Assembly (NCBI GenBank): GCA_936440205.1
Contig: OW387140.1
Span: forward strand, 22,937,659 to 23,001,658
Direction of reading: 5' to 3'
Source of the DNA: Lepidonotus clava
Lineage: Eukaryota; Annelida; Polychaeta; Phyllodocida; Polynoidae
Length of the DNA: 64,000 nt
The translations under genes and the position numbers were made by a program. This document shows, one piece after another, positions 27,501-39,637 of the stretch. The notes beneath the pieces were generated by a model. It saw only the letters and a list, made by a program, of their open reading frames with translations. It searched no databases and was not told where the DNA came from. The stretch's first letter is position 1. Each line of letters opens with the position of its first letter.

Positions 27501-28717
27501 AGAGTGGGTTACCTGAATCCTACATAAATAGTTAGTTTAAGACATTAGCCTTAGAGCTTAAGATATAACCTCCTCCGTTGCATCCTTTCTGTGTGTTGGG
27601 TCACACATTTTAGTATCCAAATACTCTTTACGTTATCTAAAACAATAATTACTAGCAGCCTGGAGTAAATCAACCCAGTCTTCAGTTACAACGATCATTG
27701 TAAATGTGGTGGATAAGTGGACATAAATCAGCAACGTCATTCATACATCAATATCATCATATTTGTTGTTTCCAACGCTTCTTTGAAATGGTCCAGTGGG
27801 TGAGGAAAACGTCCCTTCTCCACAGAATGGTTATAAAGGGGCCGTCCATAATTGATGTCACGCACAAGGGGATGTGTGGGTGTGTTGAACACTGTGACAA
27901 TGCTAGAAAATAGGCATTAGCCTATTTTCATGTTTAGATTAGAAAATTCAGTGTGACATGGGGGGGGGGGGGTCCTCAAAATACCCTGAAAAAGTGTAAG
28001 GTTCTATATACACCTGTGAGATCAGCCTGACAGTCCCGATATTGATAAAGAGAAATATGATTCTAATTAGTTCGTTATCTTTAGACGATCAAAGTACGGC
28101 CACCACACATGTGTGTTCTAAGATAAGATCCGTAAACTTGTAATCGTATTCTACATATCCTAGTTCTTGCTCTGTCCTCTTTATGTTTTGATAAATCATA
28201 AAGACTTTAGTGATGCTATAAATTATAACGTTACATCCTCCTTATGGGCCATACCCACTAGGCGATTTTGACCAAGTCGGCCGACTGGTTGGCGCTAAAA
28301 TCGGCCAATTACACCCCAATAATCGGCCGATTTTAGCACCAATTCAGATCAAACATGCACATTTCAATGTGCTGTACTAACAGGCGATCATTATAATCGG
28401 CCGATTCTAGTCAAACGCCAGTTGCCGGACGCCTGTAAACTCGCTTAGTGGGTATGAGGCTTAAGAGACCATGTTCACTTTGATAATAGTCCTACATCCA
28501 GAAGGTGCATATTGATGTTAATTGTTGTTGTTAGAACGATATATACACATATATATTGTTCTAGATATATTATATCTAGACGCACGCCCGACGCATGCAC
28601 AGGCACACACGGACATAAAAACACCCTTTTACACAGACACAGACACACAGACACACAGACACACAGACACAGACACAGACACACACAGACACAGACACAG
28701 ACACAGACACACACACA

Positions 28718-28771
<54 letters not shown>

Positions 28772-29019
28772 GGTACTCACACAATTGCAAACATGCAGTT
28801 GAATTTACAATTTGAAATTTTAACCATGAACTAAAGAAACACTTCCAAACTAAGTTTTACTTAAGAAAACCATGCATAACGTTTGATTTTATATGTAATA
28901 GATTCTCACAAGACGTCTAAAAAAGAAAAGAGTAAACTCACGATGTTCAAGCCGCCGGTAAGTATGGCCATGACGACGGCCACGTCATAGCAACAGGAGC
29001 GGGATGGCCGGCCGGCCAT
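21599..29019 (-). CDS. MFSD4/NaGLT1-like major facilitator transporter
   Basis: Three exons on the minus strand: 29019-28942, 26383-26098 and 22758-21599. All introns are GT-AG, in phases 0 and 1, and the join gives 507 residues, the family's usual length. The protein is a polytopic MFS carrier. TM1 ends GGLNI and continues across the first junction into GLSLGILGPTLLDL. That GPTLLDL signature, a few residues after TM1, marks the MFSD4/sodium-dependent glucose transporter branch. The second half holds six further hydrophobic segments (for example FFIAIALLAIGMSNYYATIL). A hydrophilic loop (GRNSGEEGVQEDGRPTP) divides the halves and the tail is acidic. The ATG has a good context (ACCATGG). Substrate is inferred only: sugar, urea or a similar small solute at a membrane. 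Confidence 0.9.
24434..24479. repeat. Perfect 23-bp direct duplication
   Basis: Two adjacent identical 23-bp copies (24434-24456, 24457-24479), each ending GTGGTTTTGGGC, in the transporter's second intron. Confidence 0.9.
24894..25855 (-). mobile_element. Solo LTR of an LTR retrotransposon (fossil)
   Basis: A 954-bp unit (24898-25851) with TGTGA...TCACA ends is flanked by 4-bp TTAT duplications. Read on the minus strand it has LTR-like layout: an AT-rich part with tandem repeats (about 25.66-25.79 kb), CRE-like and CACGTG sites, a reverse CCAAT box, TATATAAAGG near 25.52 kb, AATAAA near 25.50 kb, then a long GC- and CpG-rich tail. No internal region, primer site or second LTR is present, so it looks like the product of LTR-LTR recombination. 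Four-base duplications are common in Gypsy and BEL families. The intact duplication and high CpG content suggest a fairly young insertion. It lies in the transporter's intron, in the host gene's orientation. Confidence 0.7.
27105..27161. repeat. GC-rich 23-bp direct repeat
   Basis: Two identical 23-bp GC-rich copies (27105-27127 and 27139-27161, core GGCTACGGCCGGATTGGG) are 11 bp apart in the transporter's AT-rich first intron. A 77-codon plus-strand frame across them is not recognisable and is not called. Confidence 0.8.
28242..28464. mobile_element. TTAA-target MITE, GGGCCATACCCACTA family, copy 1
   Basis: The element spans 28246-28460 and starts GGGCCATACCCACTA, with inverted ending TAGTGGGTATGAGGC. 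TTAT and TTAA flank it, consistent with a TTAA target duplication with one change. The interior repeats TCGGCCGA in both orientations. Copies 2 and 3 lie at 40.6 and 42.0 kb. TTAA targets occur in Kolobok and piggyBac superfamilies. Confidence 0.8.
28631..28769. repeat. ACACAG/CA microsatellite
   Basis: Compound ACACAG then CA repeats. The long Cys-Val and His-Thr frames on both strands are products of the repeat and are not genes. It lies in the transporter's first intron. Confidence 0.98.
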
Positions 29020-30482
29020 GGTGACGTCACGGGGACCACCTCCTCCCGTCTCGATACCATACACACAGGGAACTTAGGGGGCAGCGTCTGCACTAACCTG
29101 AAATGTCGAAGGATTTGACCACTACTTGGCTACATTCTTTGTGTTGCATTACTACTAACATCGATTTTATAGCAATTTTGCCCCTTATTGCAGTAAGGCG
29201 CAAAATTATTCATCTATTGGCTCTGGTTTGTAGGAATTTTTGACCGCCATTGGTAAAAACATAATCTTACGATGCATGGTTCTTAAACCTTGCTTTAATC
29301 CTTTATAATTCCAGAGTATAAAATTACTGACACATTCTTAAGTCGAAGTCGATGAAATTGCAGGGATTGTAATTGAGTAAATTCATTACCAAAGGCCTAT
29401 AGATATATTTGTAAGCCTAAGTAATGAATTTGTATGAGCGTGTACCAAATGACCAATTTTAGGCTGAAATCCTGATCCTCTATATGACATGTGACTTGGG
29501 ATTTTTCATAGACCAGGACAAGGGAAACCAGGATTTCTTATGAGGCCCAATAGCTGAACAGGGGACCTCGAAGAAAGGGATGAAGTTGATAAACAGATAT
29601 GATTTATATTTAAGGAGACAAGCTGAAAAGGATTGATCACCACCACACACCATCGCTGGTTGAATAGGTAACCACAGTAAAGAACTATTAATAATACGTT
29701 GGAAATAGTTCTGAGTAGTTAGCAATATAATCATTTTGATCTAAGTTGGGATTGGGTTGCAATCCTGAGCAAGTGCGATGGTAACATTCTGTTTTTATAA
29801 AGGCTTAGCTATGGGAATGAGTAATGGAATGATATTGTAAGGGCTAGCATATATCTGTATATATAAGGAGATGCATTGGAACGATGAGTGGAGAGATAGC
29901 GTACACCCGAGAATGATACAGAGGTATGTAAGGAGCATAGTGAGACTTTACACTGGTGGTGTGGTGGTAATTACTTTTTCTAGTCGGACTAAATCTCATG
30001 ACTTTGCTTTCTATATAAGGAGTTTGTATGAATTTATGTGAAATGCTGGAAGAACTAGTAACAGTCAACTGACCATATCTACGTTGATATCAATCTCGTT
30101 AGGGAGGAAAAAAGATATACATTGAATGAGAGAACCGTTTCTGATTGTATGAAGTAAGAATATATCGTTCTATAAGCAGGCGAATCAGTGGGTGTGTAGG
30201 CTTATCATTGAAAGGATGGACGCTTCAGCCAAGACATGGCTACTTCTTATGTAATTATTTAAATATTATTGTGCTTCTCTCAGCGAGTGTCTTCATTACT
30301 TTTGGACCACCCAGATGAGGAGTATTCTACCCTAAATTACATATGAACTTAAACAAGGGATTGATTATAAGGCTTTTATTAAATGAATAGCGTCATGAGT
30401 ACTAAATGAACGTGAAGCATTAAGAAGCTGGTACCTCTCTTTAGTCAAACACGGATAAATACACAGACAAGAAATATTAACA

Positions 30483-30645
30483 ACATAAGTTCACTGTGTC
30501 TTATGTCAAATCTAAGAAATGCCTACGTCCCATGTCATTGTCGCAAGTGAATTGCTATGTCCCGTGTCGAATGTAAAAAATACCCATGACACCCTGTTGA
30601 AATGTCTGTGTAGCCCTGTCGATCTTAAGGGTCTATCCCCATAGT
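30483..30645 (+). repeat. Diverged copy of the TGTCGAATTTAAGAAAT tandem-motif element
   Basis: Carries several degenerate copies of a roughly 30-bp unit (CCATGTC...TGTCGAATNTAA) and ends with AAGGGTCTATCCCC, matching the right end of the element at 55.5-55.8 kb. Non-coding. Confidence 0.6.
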
Positions 30646-30933
30646 AAGCCCTGTTTGTCTACTGTAGTGTCCTATACGGTTTTCAATGTTTCACTTCTTC
30701 ACTGTGTTTCTCGTACTTTTCTGTAATGATATGGTATATATGTTTGTACCCTTATGTATTTCTAAGTTCTATTCCCTAACCTCTAAGTAACAAGCCAGCA
30801 GAGGACTGTCAGTGGCCAGTCTACCACTTTCAGTTTCACTCAACAACTGAGGACTTACCAATAAACCTTCAACCATACAATACTTACACATAACGTTCTT
30901 CAATATATTACCAGCCGATTACCTTAACAATAC

Positions 30934-31572
30934 TTAACCCTTTCACTGCCAGATATACCACAGTGTAACTGATATTTACTAAAATATTGCCCAAAATACA
31001 AAAAATAGTGCATAAATTCCCTAAAACTCAAATTTAGTTTAGATTCTTCAGATGAAAAGCCTTTTTCAATAATTTTGATATAAACGTTCTAAATGTTGGC
31101 ACTGTGCCAATAAGGCAAATTTCTTGCGGGGAGTAATTGTTCGTACTATCGTAATTTGCAGGTTACCATGGTAACCGATAATTCATAAAATAACTATGAC
31201 AATCTTTATAAAAATAACATGAAAACATTATCTTTTTTGGGCAAAAGACAGTTTGTGATTATCATAAATGAAAGAAAAGTTAGAGCAAATTAAATAACAT
31301 GTCATTTACATAAATTCACCCATTTTTCATGATTTTTAATTAGTATGGCAAATTCAAATGTAAATACATTGTTTATGGTTTCTCGAATCCGATTCTAACA
31401 TTTTTGGGTGACTTGATAGTCCGATGTTCAAATACCTGTATCACTGGTTCTAATTGGAATATCTGAAAAATTCTTTCAGATTCTGAAAGCACAATTTGCA
31501 TTCTTTCAATGGTGTTCCTATGGGATTTTACTATAGGGCCCCATATGAGGCCTCTGGCAGTGTAAGGGTTAA
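30934..31572. mobile_element. piggyBac-like MITE
   Basis: A 631-bp non-coding element (30938-31568) opens CCCTTTCACTGCCAGA and closes with the near-perfect inverse TCTGGCAGTGTAAGGG, between two TTAA copies. TTAA targets and CCCTTT...TGCCA ends are typical of piggyBac transposons. No transposase fragment is visible inside. Confidence 0.85.
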
Positions 31573-32394
31573 TACGTGATATAACATTGTTACATTTACA
31601 ATAAGTAATAAGTCATTGTGTTGCTGCTGGCGTATAGTAGGCCTATATACGTGGTTCACTGATTACCTCAACCAACCCATATCCGATGTCTGCAGATTCC
31701 TGCTATAAGTTTCAGATGGCAAACATCCGGGGTTAATTTTCTATTTCATATTTAAAGTTATAGGATAGTGGGACAGTTTGTTAGGTCATTAGATGTTCAG
31801 CAACTATTTCACCATACCTGTGCCATTTGTCTATAGATACATGATTCGCATACAGACTGTTAGATCTCAGGTATTCAGCAGTTTAAACAATTTAAAACTA
31901 AAATGGTAGAGAATTATGAAGAAACCTACACTGAAAGTGAATTCATGTAGGCTTATTCAGACCAAACAGAACCCTCGGGCCCCAAACGGAAAGGTCTGCC
32001 ATTTTCAATGCGACTTGGGTTGGCATCTATATCAGTATACATAACCTAGTTACATTTTCAACGTAATGGTACTAACCGGCATGGTCTCCGTCGTCACTCC
32101 TAGGCAGTGTCATTCACTGACTCTTTCACATGGCTGTGGATCTAAAACATTGTAGTGACATGTATGTATACATACATACACATCTAGATCACTCACACTC
32201 TCCAAGCAGGATCACTGAAGATCGGAGGCCCTTGTCAGTAGTAAGGGGAAAAGCTGGGTCACGATGCCTGTGCTTGATGACTGTGTTGACCTACTTTAAC
32301 ACGTGAGGTAAGGCGAAGTAAGAAGAGAGGATATGAAACAAAAAAAGTTAAAACAATAGATATGTAGCGGGAAGTATGATAGAGAAGAGGAAAA

Positions 32395-32830
32395 TTAACA
32401 CGTTGAATTGGACATTAGTGACATGACATGATCATTTTCTTAAATTGGACAGGGTGACATGATCATTTCTTAAATTCGACAGGGTGACATGATCATTTCT
32501 TAAATTTGACAGGGCGACATGGGGACATCCCCTCCCCTCCCCATGGCATCCTTATCACACCAATCATGAAATACTCCCTTGTTCAGAACCAGGGCCCTAT
32601 ACCCTTAAATTCGACACGGGGACATGGCCATTTCTAAAAATCGACATGCGACATAGGGTTTAATGACATGAAGAAAAAAATAAGTTACATGACAGGGACC
32701 ATTTCTTAAATTCGACATGAGATACGAGAACATTGGAAGGACTGATTTCTTAAATTCGACAAACGACATTGGGACCCCCCCCTCCCTCCCTGCCATCAAG
32801 GGCCCTTTAACCACTCTTGATATTTCAAGG
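32395..32830 (-). repeat. TGTCGAATTTAAGAAAT tandem-motif element, inverted copy
   Basis: The unit CTTAAATTCGACAGGGTGAC, with ATGATCATTT or GGCCATTT, repeats about seven times with a spacing near 30 bp, interrupted by C-rich DNA. It is the reverse complement of the array at 55.5-55.8 kb. The minus-strand 69-codon frame is repeat-derived. Confidence 0.75.
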
Positions 32831-34151
32831 GTCGCATGATAGGCCAGTATATCCGGGATGATACTCCCTTTGACTTTACCAACATCCTCCTGTCAAAGAA
32901 ATGAAGGAATGAGAGTTGATTACCTAATCAACAGCATTAATGAAAAGAAATGAAGAAAGAATCTTAGATGGAATTAGAAAGTAAAGGAAGCGTGCATCAA
33001 TGATGTATTGTTGCAGTATGCAACGGGTGTATTTATGATATGATAAAACCTTGTAAATTGTTTATGTTCACAAGATGATATGGAGAATTGGCCTCCTTTA
33101 TAGCCTCGAATCTGAATCTAAAAACAAAATTAATAATAATTTTCAATATTAAATTTTGGGCCAAAATAAATCTGCGCCTGATTCAGAAGTCGAACACTCA
33201 AATAGCTTAAGTTAACACCTGTGACTTGTTTGTCTTCGCGCAGGTGCAAATGAAACTGTGACAGTCAGAAAAAAACTTATTAATCTAATTCATTGAGAAT
33301 TTGCTGGCCAGACCTCCCACTCTCAATCCAAAAGTACAATTTGTCATCGAAGTAAAAGAAAAAATCAACACATCATTATCGTTCATGGTCTGAGTCAGAC
33401 ACAATCAATCATATTTATCATGTACGTTATTGTATTAAAAACTTAACCAGTATGACATGTATGGCACCAAAAGAAAAGCTATCACCGCCACAAGGAAATA
33501 TGCACAGATTAAAATAAAAGTTCACTGTACTGACGCGAATGGTCAGTCAGTACTCAAGTTTAGCCATTCTAGTGTTTACACTGAGAGTCAGGGCTAAAGC
33601 AATTTCGCTTTGTCAAAGGAGAATAGAAGGGAGGAGTCAGGTGACGTATGTCATTACACCCATCAAGTGTGGTTGAGTGGATCCTACCCTTTGGATTTGT
33701 CATTGTCATTGAGAGAGATCGGATATTAATAAAGAACATCCTTTCATGCGAGTGTTATGTCTTTTCATAATACAGAACTATTATGTATTGGACAATGCAG
33801 TCTGACAGAGATGGACTGCGAATAGGAGCTAACTAATATCCTGGGACAAACAAAACTTAAAAGATACCCTAACTATAATGGTGACAGAAGCAAAGATTAT
33901 ATTGACAAAATCATCTAGTCATATTTCACTGGCGCTTACTGAATGGCTCCATGTCTTTTTCAATGCATTAATAATAGCTGAATATGGATAGATAAGATCA
34001 CTATTAGCTTTCTAAATAGATAATATATGTGACTGGTTACATGTCATTAATTCTAAAATGAGGACTTCTTTGACAGCTTCTGTCAGACTTCGCTCATAAG
34101 ATTTAGCCTTTAAGAACATTATTTGTTCAAATGTAGCTTTTGGTCTAATAA

Positions 34152-34311
34152 AGGGGCAGTGGCGAATCCAGCATTTCGAAAAGGGCTGGGGGCACGCTAT
34201 TGGAAATTTTATTCCTTAATTATTTTTTGGCACAATTTTACATTAAGAAAGTCTAAATTTGGCCCAAAAAATGGGGGCCCCCGCACCCCCTCTAGATCCG
34301 CCACTGAGGAG
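34152..34311. mobile_element. MITE, CAGTGGCGGAT family copy
   Basis: Spans 34157-34306 with CAGTGGCGAATCC / GATCCGCCACTG ends and nearly matching 5-bp flanks (AGGGG and AGGAG). The interior resembles the 16.7 and 37.5 kb copies (CGCTATTGGAA; TCTAAATTTGGCC). Confidence 0.8.
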
Positions 34312-34607
34312 TTTTGAAATCGTTCTTTCAGTATGCCTATATTATATTCAGCAAAGTCCTGTTCAGATGGCCCAGTCCATCGAGAGTATTAGATACACTC
34401 CCATAAGTTCCCTGATTTATATTTTCACAATTTGATACTAAAAAGGGGCATTTATTCATTCGACTCTCATACACAACATTCTTATGAATGATATCTTCAA
34501 TCGTAATCTACACGCCAATTAGTGAGCCCAGTAGCATAATTAACAAAGATTTATACATTTCCATCACTTAACGTTCTGACGGATTTAGACAGTCATAAAA
34601 GCCCGCC

Positions 34608-34649
34608 CCCGCCCCCCCCCCCCCCCCCCCCCCCACACACACACACTTT
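34608..34649. repeat. Poly-C / CA tract
   Basis: A long C run continues into CA repeats. Simple sequence; length may be unreliable in an assembly. Confidence 0.9.
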
Positions 34650-35869
34650 TTAAAAAAAATCTTTGGATCTGTGCCTGTGTCTACTGTTATTCCTATAGAT
34701 GGCGTCCTCGCAATAATACCATTCTAGACGGATGGCAGATCAACCTGCCATCTTCTGTATCCTAAAAGCATCAAATAGGACTCACTGATAGTACATGGTC
34801 CAGAACAAGCAGCAGCACACTCCCACCCAGATCAATAACAGTGAGCAGTCGACCGACATGGCTAGTCACACGTAGCAACCACATTGTGTTTCAAGGAGGA
34901 CCATATCAGGATTGACCTCCGAGAAGGTTAGAGGTCAAGCAAGGTAGGTTGAGAGCAGTCCTGGTCTAAGTACTCATTACACTGTTTTTCATATAGGATT
35001 ATTCATAACAGAGCTTTCCATATAGACTACTTGTTCACATTGTTTTTCATAGGATTGCTACCTAAGAACTACTTGCCATTCTCTCTCTGATAAAACAGGC
35101 AGCACCTGTTACAAGCCTGCGACCAGGAATTAGAACACCTATGAAGTTTGTACAGATTTGAATAATAGATGTAGGATGTGGAATGAAAGAAAACTGTTAT
35201 TTGTACATCCACACATCACTCAGGCCATCATATTTATGCTTTACCTTATCAATATCCCTTTGTCTTGCGTTCTTCCTATACAACATCGAATTTCTACTAT
35301 ATCAGTTAGAAGAATGTGTTATAACTTGAATGGATATTAACAGAACATGAAAAAAGAGATGTTTGATGAATCAGCAAGTACATATGTAACATCAGGTCTT
35401 CTCCAGCTGTGATTCATCTCAACAGGTGATAAGTGAAAGAGTTACAGTACATGTATTCATAATATGGACAGTGGATTAGTACAGTTCCATAGGGGGGTTT
35501 CGTGTAGAGCGGGCGTGACGTCGCTTTTGGGATAAGCTGATAAGGGTGATAGCATACTGTACACATGGTGGTTTGGCATGCTGTCAAAGGAATTTAAATG
35601 GTGCACAGAAATATGTGATTGTTTCCTAGGCGCCAGTTATGAAAATTGCAAAAAAATATCAATGTGTTCTTCCAAATCCTACAAGAAGGTCGATACTATT
35701 ATCATATCACGCAACTTATTGAATGTAACATTGATCACAATTGATACATTGCGTACTCTAGTAGATACAAACAGATAAAAGTACAATATATTTCGACAGA
35801 ACAAAGGCCCATGTAGATAAAGAATGTGTGACCCAGTACAGGGAAAAGATGCCTTATGTGTGGTCCCTC

Positions 35870-36150
35870 TCAGAAATGGCGAATGTTGGGCTTTGTTAGC
35901 CCTGTTCCTTAGGGTCCCCTTCTTGGGTGTCGAAATAGTGCTCTGATTTGCTGGTGGGCAGCAGGAGCCACTTATGCTCTCCAGGTGGATATAGGTGTAC
36001 GTGTGACCTAAGTTTTGGGACTAACTAGCCAAGCTCTTAATGCCCTCGTCTGTCAGGCAAAGTACCTGAGCTATGCAGGTCCAGGGACATCGGGCTACCG
36101 GAGACTAGTATGGTTTCGGAAGTTTCTCATCAGGCTGCTGTAAGAAGTAC
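35870..36150 (-). mobile_element. Possible Penelope-like element remnant with hammerhead-type core
   Basis: On the minus strand, CCTGATGAGAAACTTCCGAA at about 36134-36115 continues as ACCATACTAGTC. This has the order of hammerhead ribozyme core boxes: CTGATGA, a short stem, GAAA, then a TC site. Such cores are known in Penelope-like terminal repeats. Stem II is weak and I could not find a convincing stem I, so this may be chance or a decayed copy. No reverse transcriptase or GIY-YIG sequence is visible. Confidence 0.25.
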
Positions 36151-37503
36151 ACAATATTCCATTGAGCCTTTTATCTCAGTTGATTGAGAAGTGTTCTTTT
36201 TCTCTTCAAAGAAATTTTGCTGGTCTACTCTAGTTTATGCTGTAGTGCATTGCAATGAGCAGGTGTCTTGGGTAGCCCTTTTATATCAGTGGGGCAGCTT
36301 TGTTTGGCTGTGTGTTTGTCGAAGTCTTCTTTCCGGCTGCAATTGGCCATATTTTTTGGTCTTTAGAAATAGTACTCTAGCTCTTTTTAGACGGGAGCTA
36401 TCATGAGGCCATGTTTTTACCTTTATTTGCACATTTTTGGAAATATTCTTAGAAATTAGTTTTATGGAATTTTAAGAGCAGGTCAGTTTAATTAATCTAT
36501 TGAAAGTTAGTATAATATGTTTTATCACTGTTTTTCATAAAATTAATCCTGAAATCTCCTGAGATATTAGGCCTAGACTATAAGATATGCCTCCGTTGGA
36601 GCATCGTTTCCCTGTGTTGGGTCACATGTTCTGATCTATTTGTTTCAACTGGTACATTTGTATGTTTAAACATGTGTCCTTGTCACATTCCCGCGACCGC
36701 TAAAAAGTAAATTCCTCATTGTGTAATTGGTGTAGGCCTCATCTGGAAAAACAGAGGAATGTCGAAAGGTAGCACAACTCGTACTCTGTTTTCGTGGCAG
36801 GATGTGTTACGTTGTATTTAATCTTTTTAGAGCATACTTTAGTTAATACACGGCAAAAATAAATGTGTGCCTGAGGGAGGAACGATATGTGTCAAATATG
36901 ACAGTCTTAACACCGTTTCTTGGGTGGAAAAGGCTGATATTCATATTAGGGATCTGACCTACATTATCTGAAAGAAAGACATTTTAAAGTATTTAGATCT
37001 TGTTTACTCGGGAGCAGCCATTAAGTGGTTAAGCTTTAAGTCAGTTTCATTGTAGAGGCAGGGAATGTAATCAGAAAGATATAATTAGCATCTCCTATGA
37101 CAAAAAGGTAACATATAGGCCTAGTTCTGTGGTCTATCATAATTAGTTACATTCATTGCACGTATAACATGACATGGACAGAGTTATTACACATCTATCC
37201 AACAAGTAAAGATAAAACAAATAGGCCTTATAAAATATGGTCTAAGGCGCATCCCGAAGCAAATAATTCGAGATTCGTTGTTTTGCTTAGATGCATCCCC
37301 AAGCAAGAATATGATGTTATTATGTCTTATTTCTTGTGATGGGAAATGGGGGTTGGGTTTCCTTTTCCGTTTTTCGGGGTCAACCTCTAGTCATGATCCA
37401 ACTGCTCTCTGTGGTACGAGAAAATGGATTAGATAGCCTGTACGGGTTCTCGCTTGAATCCGAGCTGGTTGCAGAATAGTAGACCAGACACGGGCGACCG
37501 AGC

Positions 37504-37668
37504 CAGTGCCGGATCGAGGGTTATAAAAAAAAAAGGGGGGGGGGGGGCGCTATTGGAAAAATTTGTCCTCAATGACTTTTTGGCCGAATTTTAAATTTAA
37601 AAAGTCTAAAATTTGCCAAAAAAGGTGGGGGCGCGTGCCCCCGCGCCCCCCTCTAAATCCACCACTGT
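37504..37668. mobile_element. MITE, CAGTGGCGGAT family, diverged copy
   Basis: Begins CAGTGCCGGATC and ends ATCCACCACTG, with the family's CGCTATTGGAAAAAT and TTTAAAAAGTC interior and G/C-rich arms. Flanking bases do not give a clear duplication. Confidence 0.75.
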
Positions 37669-38705
37669 GTGTGCAAGACTGACAGTGTCTTATTATAGTT
37701 ATCCCGTTAAAACTGATCGTAGGGGACACTCTAATACCCCCTCTATTACAACATCTCACGGATGACTATTATTCTCCAAACCTATAGTAATAAAGACTGT
37801 GTTCATTTTAACTTACATGTTCCTCTTTCATTACCTAATGGACAGGACACTGGATAGTTCTGGGATGGGTCTGGCACAGATTCTCCCGTTCAGCGATCGC
37901 GAGAAGGTTGGGGGAGGGGGGCAGGGCTTGTTGCTAGGTCTTGTGTTATTGTGCTACTAGTTATTCGAGGGCCTATTTTGGGGGATGATAGTTCCCATTC
38001 TTGTGCCTTATGCTGCCTATTTTCTTCTAAATCCGTTAACCCTAACTTGGTCCTAATTCTGGTATTTGTGCTTTATGCATGATAGTTCTTAACTGTCTAA
38101 GTCGAGAGGCTGTTCATTCATGGAAGAAAGAGATGTGAACACAGTGAGTATCATAAAGGGACTGCTTATTTTGTGTAACTTCACGCTTTATATGGCCTCA
38201 AGTGGCTTTCTATTGGTCAATTACAATCACATGACCTAATTGACCATCACAAAGGTCATTTCAGGCTTCATGCTTTGCTTACATTTTTGTGTTTTTGTGC
38301 TTGATTTTGTACTGACATGTTATTTAATTAATACAAGGCAATTCACTACATTATTCAACAATTCAAGTACAACGATTAATTCAACATCTTTTCCTAATAA
38401 TTATGGCCAATTTCTATCCTTCTTATCTTTATGCCTATAATCACCGAATGGTCTTCGATTCAACACATCTGCTTTAGTTCTTGTTATATTGATTTTGATG
38501 GCACTCAAAAACGTCTTAAGACACTAACATTGAGACATCACACTGTGATGTTATTGTGACATTCTTGTAACATTCTTTCATGTTATAATAATGTTATCAT
38601 AACAAACTTTATATGTAAGGTCTCAACTTTACTGAAATATAATGTTATCATAACATTCTTTTTTAAAGGCCTAATTCTCCCCTTTACCTAAAATAACGTT
38701 ACTAT

Positions 38706-38912
38706 TACAGTAGAGACCCAACTAACGACCACTTCACTAAGGAGACCACCTCTCTTAAAGACCACTTTTGGGTCAGACCGGAATATTTTCCTCTATTTCA
38801 TGTTTAAATTTACTTCATTAATGAGACCGGTCTCTAAGTGAGGGCTTCACTAAGAGACCACCCAAAATCCAGTCCCAAATGATGATTTACCCCCCATAAT
38901 GCGACCACTGTA
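38706..38912. mobile_element. pogo/Tigger-type MITE
   Basis: Begins CAGTAGAGACCCAACTAACG after TA and ends GCGACCACTG before TA. The inside holds direct and inverted GAGACCAC/GTGGTCTC-type motifs. TA targets and CAGTAGAGACC-like ends are seen in pogo-type elements. It is non-coding. Confidence 0.6.
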
Positions 38913-38929
38913 CCCCTCCTAAAGCCCTT

Positions 38930-39302
38930 TATGGGAAGCCATATCATTCACCTGCAGCTGCCTCACATCCCTGCCGCCCTCAGACCTCTATGGAAAGTCA
39001 TATCACTGAACCAGACCTCTCCACACCCCTGGGGTCCTCAGCCCCTAGTAAGAAGTCCCCCCAGTCACTCCTCAACCACTCCACACCTCTGTCGGCCTCA
39101 GCCCTTTGTGGGAAGTCCTACCAGTCACCCCTGACCACTCCACGCCTCTGTCGGCCTCAGCCCTTAGTAAGAGGTCCTCTCAGTCACCCCCGAGCACTCC
39201 ACACCTCTACCAGCCTCAGCCCTTAGTAAGAGGTCCTCCCAGTCACCCCCGACCACTCCACACCTCTACCAGCCTCAGCCCTTAGTAAGAGGTCCTCCCA
39301 AC
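38930..39302 (+). repeat. Minisatellite, about 59-60 bp unit, six copies
   Basis: Units share CCTCAGCCCTTAGTAAGAGG and CCACTCCACACCTCT. The last three copies are nearly identical and the first ones are diverged. It ends 336 bases before the oxidase start codon, so it lies in the gene's promoter or 5' leader intron. Open frames across it reflect a unit free of stops and are not called. Confidence 0.85.
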
Positions 39303-39637
39303 AGAGACTGGAACCTCCTGTGGCCTCCTGTGTGCTGGTCTTTCATTTATCATCCACCTCCCCTCTTCCCTATACCCAAACCCATCCATAACCACATTTC
39401 CCCTAACCCCGTCTTGTGGAAGTTCGACAGCCCTTCACTGCAGTACCCTTCACTCCTTTTTGCAGTTATACTCTTGGCCAGTTCAAATCCACAGCTCCTA
39501 CTCTCCTACTCGATCCTGTTCCCTAAATTGGAGTCAGAATCTTACATGTATATTTTGCACCTAACAAACGAAAGACTATTTTAACTATTTTCTTTTGTAA
39601 ATTCATTTTCACCTTCACTTTCAGATCCTGTTCCATT

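Larger units (their letters stand above)
29098..39620. other. Intergenic region between two divergent genes
   Basis: Separates the transporter (minus) from the oxidase (plus), so both promoters should lie within it. It contains the repeats and MITEs listed separately and no coding exon I can support. The minus-strand transporter leader may be preceded by a spliced 5' untranslated exon: a CAG acceptor lies at 29097. Confidence 0.5.

Noticed and set aside
28475-28815. About 100-codon frames on both strands
   Set aside because: Translations of the CA/ACACAG microsatellite.
32080-32170. A 5' untranslated exon of the transporter ending before GTTAGT
   Set aside because: The donor-like site is weak and no supporting acceptor or conserved frame links it to 29097; left out for lack of evidence.
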